A stretch of DNA of 64,000 nt. It comes from Agromyces sp. SYSU T00194. Lineage in GTDB: Bacteria; Actinomycetota; Actinomycetes; Actinomycetales; Microbacteriaceae. Positions 60,868 through 64,000 of this stretch are shown here, one piece after another; within the stretch, counting starts at the first letter, position 1; the number at the start of each line of letters is the position of its first letter. The translations under genes were made by a program, and so were the position numbers. Below the pieces are notes generated by a model. That model saw nothing but the letters and a program-made list of their open reading frames with translations, searched no databases and was not told the origin of the DNA. The stretch spans positions 2,170,001-2,234,000 of the forward strand of contig NZ_JBEPJZ010000001.1 of the NCBI RefSeq assembly GCF_040496035.1. Direction: 5' to 3'.

Positions 60868-61448
60868 ACTCCTGGACCCTCCGATTCGACATGGAGAAGA
60901 ACCCGCTGCCCCTCAACGGCAGCCGCGGCCAGACCGCCGCCGCGCGGCGCTGGCGCTCCCGGTGGACCGCCGCGATCCGCAACCGCACCATCACCGCCGC
61001 GACCGACGCCGGCATCCCGCTGCTCGGCACCTGCCAGGCGCGCCTGACCTGGTACGTCCGCACCGCGCACCGCCGCGACGTCGACAACCTCGCCCTGCTC
61101 GAGAAGGCCATGTTCGACGGCCTCGTCCGCGCCGGCGTCGTACCCGACGACACCCCCGACCTGATGACCAAGCACCGCGCCGAGATCGTGCAGGTCGACC
61201 CGAAGGAGCACGCCGAAGCGTGGTTCGAGTTGTGGGTCGCACCCCGCCCAACCATCGACGACATCCGCGCGCTCGCCGCCGACCTCGGCCTCGAGCTGCA
61301 GCCGTGGCAGCAGCGCATCGCCGAGCAGCTGCTCGCCGGCGGCACCCTCACCATCCCGAGCCCCGCCGCGCAGCACGCGAAGTCCAAGCGCGACTTCGAG
61401 CGGATGCTCCGCACCATCGCCTCCATCACCGAAGGGACCCACCCATGA
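60864..61448 (+). CDS. RusA-like Holliday junction resolvase of the second element
   Basis: 194 residues from GTG 60864. NPLPLNGSRGQTAAARRWRS, then RTAHRRDVDNLALLEKAMFD with the DVDN metal ligands and VVPDDTPDLMTKHRAEIV, is the RusA core. An extra ~65-residue helical tail (PTIDDIRALAADLGLELQPW...) is unusual for RusA. It differs clearly from the prophage RusA at 51289-51714. Confidence 0.85.
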   Translation: MNSWTLRFDMEKNPLPLNGSRGQTAAARRWRSRWTAAIRNRTITAATDAGIPLLGTCQARLTWYVRTAHRRDVDNLALLEKAMFDGLVRAGVVPDDTPDLMTKHRAEIVQVDPKEHAEAWFELWVAPRPTIDDIRALAADLGLELQPWQQRIAEQLLAGGTLTIPSPAAQHAKSKRDFERMLRTIASITEGTHP

Positions 61449-61807
61449 ACATCCTCCGCAACGGCCCGCGCATGTTCTTCGCCGACCCCGGCCTGAACGC
61501 CCGCGAGGGCTTCACGCCGATCGTCTCCGACACCCCCGTGACCGCGGCCGATCTCCCGAAGCTCCGGCCGGGGGAGTACTTCGACCTGCACGTGAAGACG
61601 AACGTCCGCGGCGAGACCGTCACCGTCGCGATGATCATCGTCCCGCCGGCGCGCACTTGGTGGCGCCCGTCGACGTGGACCCGGCCCGTGCAGATCGCGG
61701 CCGTCGGCCTCGCGCACGGCGTCGGCCGGGCCGCGGCGATCGCCGCGGCGAAGGACGCCGCCGATCGCCGCTTCGCCGGCCAGCTCCTCACCGCCGCCGG
61801 TCGCTGA
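61445..61807 (+). CDS. Hypothetical protein
   Basis: 120 residues from ATG 61445 (ATGA overlap with the RusA-like gene). NILRNGPRMFFADPGLNARE..., VTVAMIIVPPARTWWRP and an Ala-rich helical end. No family recognised. Confidence 0.6.
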   Translation: MNILRNGPRMFFADPGLNAREGFTPIVSDTPVTAADLPKLRPGEYFDLHVKTNVRGETVTVAMIIVPPARTWWRPSTWTRPVQIAAVGLAHGVGRAAAIAAAKDAADRRFAGQLLTAAGR

Positions 61808-61809
61808 TC

Positions 61810-62052
61810 ATGCTCGACGTCGCCACGCTCATCGACTTCGAGGCCGCGCACCCGCGCCCCACGGAGACGAAGAACGCCGCGATCCTCGAGCAGCTCGACC
61901 TCCAGCCCACCCGCTACTACCAGCAGCTCACCCGCATCCTCGCCACCCCGCACCTGCGCGAGGCCGCAACCCTGCACGACCCCATCACCACCAACCGGCT
62001 CGTCCGCCTCCAGGAGCAGCGAGCCAAGACCCGGAAGGCCCGATCACTGTGA
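61810..62052 (+). CDS. DUF3263-like small HTH protein
   Basis: 80 residues from ATG 61810. LIDFEAAHPRPTETKNAAIL and EQLDLQPTRYYQQLTRILAT match the DUF3263 pattern, a helix-turn-helix with the TRYYQ.L box, followed by a basic end. It overlaps parB by four bases, which suggests a partition or copy-control role. Confidence 0.78.
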   Translation: MLDVATLIDFEAAHPRPTETKNAAILEQLDLQPTRYYQQLTRILATPHLREAATLHDPITTNRLVRLQEQRAKTRKARSL

Positions 62053-63491
62053 CCCCGCGCAAGCCCACGCTCAAGCACCTCGACCCGAACCTCCTCACCA
62101 CCGAGCACAACGTCCGCACCGACCTCGACCTCGGCAAGGACTTCCTCAAGTCGATCCGCGAGCACGGCGTCCTCGAACCCATCACCGCGTACCCCGACCC
62201 CGTCCTCGACGACCACTACCGCGTCCACATCGGCCATCGCCGCACCGCGGCCGCCGTCAAGGCCGGCCTCGACACCGTCCCCGTCTACGTCATCACCGAA
62301 CGACAGGCCGCCGACCGCGTCGCCGAGCAGCTCACCGAGAACCAGCACCGCGCCGCACTCACCACCCGCGACACCGCGGCCGCGTTCGAGCAGCTCTCGC
62401 TCTTCGGGCTGCCCGCCACGCAGATCGCCCGCCGCACAGCCACACCCATCAAGACCGTCGGCGCCGCGCTCGCCGTGGCGAAGTCCGAGAGCGCGGCCGC
62501 GATCCAGGAGCAGGCACCCGACCTCACCCTCGACGTCCTCGCGCAGATCGCCGAGTTCGACGGCGACACCGCCGCGGTGAAGGAGCTCACGAGCACCGCC
62601 ACGAGCAACCCGGGCCTGCTCCCGCACGTCATCGAGCGCCTCCGCGGCGACCGCACACGGAAGGTCGAGCTCGAAGCCCTCAAGGCCCAGCTCACCGCCG
62701 CCGGCATCGAACAGATCACATCCACCACGAGCAGCTATGCCCACCCCGCCGGCCTCCTGCGCCTCGAAGGGCTCGTCCGCGCCGACCAGCCCGACGTCGA
62801 CATCGACACCAGCGACATCCACGCCATGGCAGCCATCCCCGGCATCCGTGCCGCAGCCGTCATCGACCACACCATGATCGACAGCAACTGGACCAAGGCC
62901 GCGTTCATCCGCTGGTACGTCGACGAGACCGCCGACCACGGCCTCGTCGACCGCTGGTCCGCGAACGTCACCGACGAACAGCGCGCCGAGAGGGAAGCCG
63001 CCGAGGCCGCCCGGCAGGAGCTGCAGCAGGCACAGGCCGAACGTGACGCCCAGCTCACCGCCGCAGCCAAGGTCCGCCACGCCTGGCTCAAAGAGCTCCT
63101 CGATCGCAAGACGCTGCCCGACACCACCGACGACCTCATCGCCCACGCGCTCGCCAGCGGGCTCGCGCTCCCGCACCCCAACAGCGACTTCGCCGCGCTC
63201 CCGCTCGAGCTGCTCGACATCCCGGTCCCCGACGCCTGGACCTGGAACGCCGACCAGCCGGCCGAAGCCGACCGCTTCCCCCGACGAACCGCACTCGCCG
63301 ACTACCTGCACAAGCACCCCGCACGCGTCCGCCGTGTCACCTTCGCGATCATCGCCTCCGCCATCGAGACCGACCGAACCGACCACCACGACGCCCGCTA
63401 CCTCAACGCCCTCGCCAACTGGGGGTACGGCCTCTCCGACATCGAGCGCGAGCTCGCCAACCCCGGACAGCCCCAGCCCGAGGAGGACTGA
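62049..63491 (+). CDS. parB: ParB/RepB-family partition protein
   Basis: 480 residues from GTG 62049. The N-terminal ParB domain has TTEHNVRTDLDLGKDFLKSI, REHGVLEPITAYP, YRVHIGHRRTAAAVKAGLDT (the GxRR CTP/phosphate motif) and EQLTENQHRAALTTRD. A KorB-like HTH follows (LPATQIARRTATPIKTVGAA). A long C-terminal part includes a coiled coil (RAEREAAEAARQELQQAQAE). Expected to bind parS-like sites; no ParA gene is in the window. Confidence 0.9.
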   Translation: MTPRKPTLKHLDPNLLTTEHNVRTDLDLGKDFLKSIREHGVLEPITAYPDPVLDDHYRVHIGHRRTAAAVKAGLDTVPVYVITERQAADRVAEQLTENQHRAALTTRDTAAAFEQLSLFGLPATQIARRTATPIKTVGAALAVAKSESAAAIQEQAPDLTLDVLAQIAEFDGDTAAVKELTSTATSNPGLLPHVIERLRGDRTRKVELEALKAQLTAAGIEQITSTTSSYAHPAGLLRLEGLVRADQPDVDIDTSDIHAMAAIPGIRAAAVIDHTMIDSNWTKAAFIRWYVDETADHGLVDRWSANVTDEQRAEREAAEAARQELQQAQAERDAQLTAAAKVRHAWLKELLDRKTLPDTTDDLIAHALASGLALPHPNSDFAALPLELLDIPVPDAWTWNADQPAEADRFPRRTALADYLHKHPARVRRVTFAIIASAIETDRTDHHDARYLNALANWGYGLSDIERELANPGQPQPEED

Positions 63492-63493
63492 CA

Positions 63494-64000
63494 ATGCGCC
63501 ACGCATCCAAGACCCTCCGCCTCACACTCGGCTGGGCACTCGCCGCGCTCGCCGCGGCCGCCGTGTACCTGTCGTGGGGCGCGCTCTACGACCTCGCAGT
63601 GCACGTCGGAGGCATGACGGCCGACCGCGCCATCCTGTTCCCCGTCGTGGTCGACCTGGTCACCGTTGTCGCGATGCTCATCGCGCTGCTCGTCCCGGCG
63701 CCGCGGTGGGGCATCCGTCTCCTGCCCTGGGCGACGCTCACCGTGTTTGGTGCCGTGACCATCGCCGGCAACGCCGCGCACGTCGCCGTCGTCGACGCGC
63801 GCACGCTCGCACTCGGCGAGGCGATCGCCGTGGGCGTGAACGCCGTCCCGGCGATCGCGCTGCTCATGGTGACCCACCTCGCGGCCGCTACCGTGTACCG
63901 CCGAGACGACACCCCAAGCCGTGCCAGAGCGCCCCGCGCGTCCCGCCCGCCCGTCTCGGAGGACACCACCGGCACACCGGCGAAGCGTCCCGCCAACCGT
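63494..64000 (+). CDS. DUF2637-type membrane protein, 3' end outside window
   Basis: Starts at ATG 63494 three bases after the parB stop (AGGAGG nearby) and is open to the window edge (169 codons). At least three to four membrane helices (LGWALAALAAAAVYLSW, AILFPVVVDLVTVVAMLIAL, LPWATLTVFGAVTIAGNAA, AVGVNAVPAIALLMVTHLAA) precede a polar, Arg/Pro-rich region. DUF2637 proteins accompany plasmid and integrative-element transfer genes in actinobacteria, often next to FtsK-like translocases. Confidence 0.8.
   Translation, partial: MRHASKTLRLTLGWALAALAAAAVYLSWGALYDLAVHVGGMTADRAILFPVVVDLVTVVAMLIALLVPAPRWGIRLLPWATLTVFGAVTIAGNAAHVAVVDARTLALGEAIAVGVNAVPAIALLMVTHLAAATVYRRDDTPSRARAPRASRPPVSEDTTGTPAKRPANR

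Larger units (their letters stand above)
56282..64000. mobile_element. Second integrated element, left part only
   Basis: Begins at the shared att core and continues past the window edge. Gene content (XRE repressor, HTH gene, KilAC protein, initiator with iterons, RusA, ParB, DUF2637-type protein) is that of a plasmid-prophage or an actinomycete integrative element. All genes after the repressor run rightward in short overlaps. Integrase and transfer or virion genes would have to be further right. Confidence 0.78.

Overview
The window is GC-rich actinobacterial DNA, most likely from Micrococcales and probably Microbacteriaceae. The evidence is the very high G+C at third positions, frequent GTG starts, a 6C small RNA, and a chromosomal block in the same order as the mycobacterial metallophosphoesterase / ponA2 / DUF4177-like / ridA / acs / 6C RNA / tad / topA / holB neighbourhood. 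No species can be named from the sequence alone.

Region 1 (1-21.5 kb) is chromosome. It holds a partial GH15 glycosidase, tRNA-Pro(CGG), a metallophosphoesterase overlapping a PonA2-type bifunctional penicillin-binding protein, a DUF4177-like protein with RidA, acetyl-CoA synthetase, and a C-rich small RNA with its own promoter and terminator (6C RNA). A three-gene surface-sugar cassette follows (FdtA-like cupin, FAD oxidoreductase, GT2). Next come a compact Tad pilus operon (tadA, one fused TadB/C-like protein, a Flp/DUF4244 pilin, two TadE-like proteins) and the topA-tmk-holB-exported peptidase run. A TetR regulator with its own operator and tRNA-Thr(CGT) close the region.

Region 2 (21,554-56,328) is a complete siphovirus-type prophage of about 34.7 kb integrated in tRNA-Thr. 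A 47-bp core is repeated at both ends, and paired 12-bp-spaced arm motifs sit inside each end. Nearly everything is on the minus strand, packed in a chain of 1-4 bp stop/start overlaps. Read from right to left the order is integrase; Cro-like and excisionase-like genes; small early genes; RusA, RecE-like nuclease, a repeat-bearing protein and RecT; HNH nucleases; a cytosine methyltransferase; a replication organiser; many small proteins; a Stealth-like sugar-phosphate transferase; terminases, portal, MuF protein, scaffold and capsid; connectors, tail tube and frameshifted chaperones; tape measure and tail tip; and an M23 endolysin with holin candidates. Only two repressor-type genes face the other way.

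Region 3 (56,282 to the right edge) is the left part of a second integrated element abutting the first, so the att copy at 56,282-56,328 is shared. It has an XRE repressor whose 3' end is encoded by the att core, a divergent HTH gene, a KilAC-domain protein, small proteins, a replication initiator with DnaA boxes and GGGTCGTAC iterons inside its coding sequence, RusA, a DUF3263-like protein, ParB and the start of a DUF2637-type membrane protein. It may be a plasmid-prophage or an actinomycete integrative element. Its integrase and right end lie beyond the window.

The points most worth a second look are the tandem elements with att embedded in a repressor gene, the origin inside the initiator gene, the prophage-borne Stealth-like transferase, the 35-unit hexamer tract in the recombination operon, and several microproteins.
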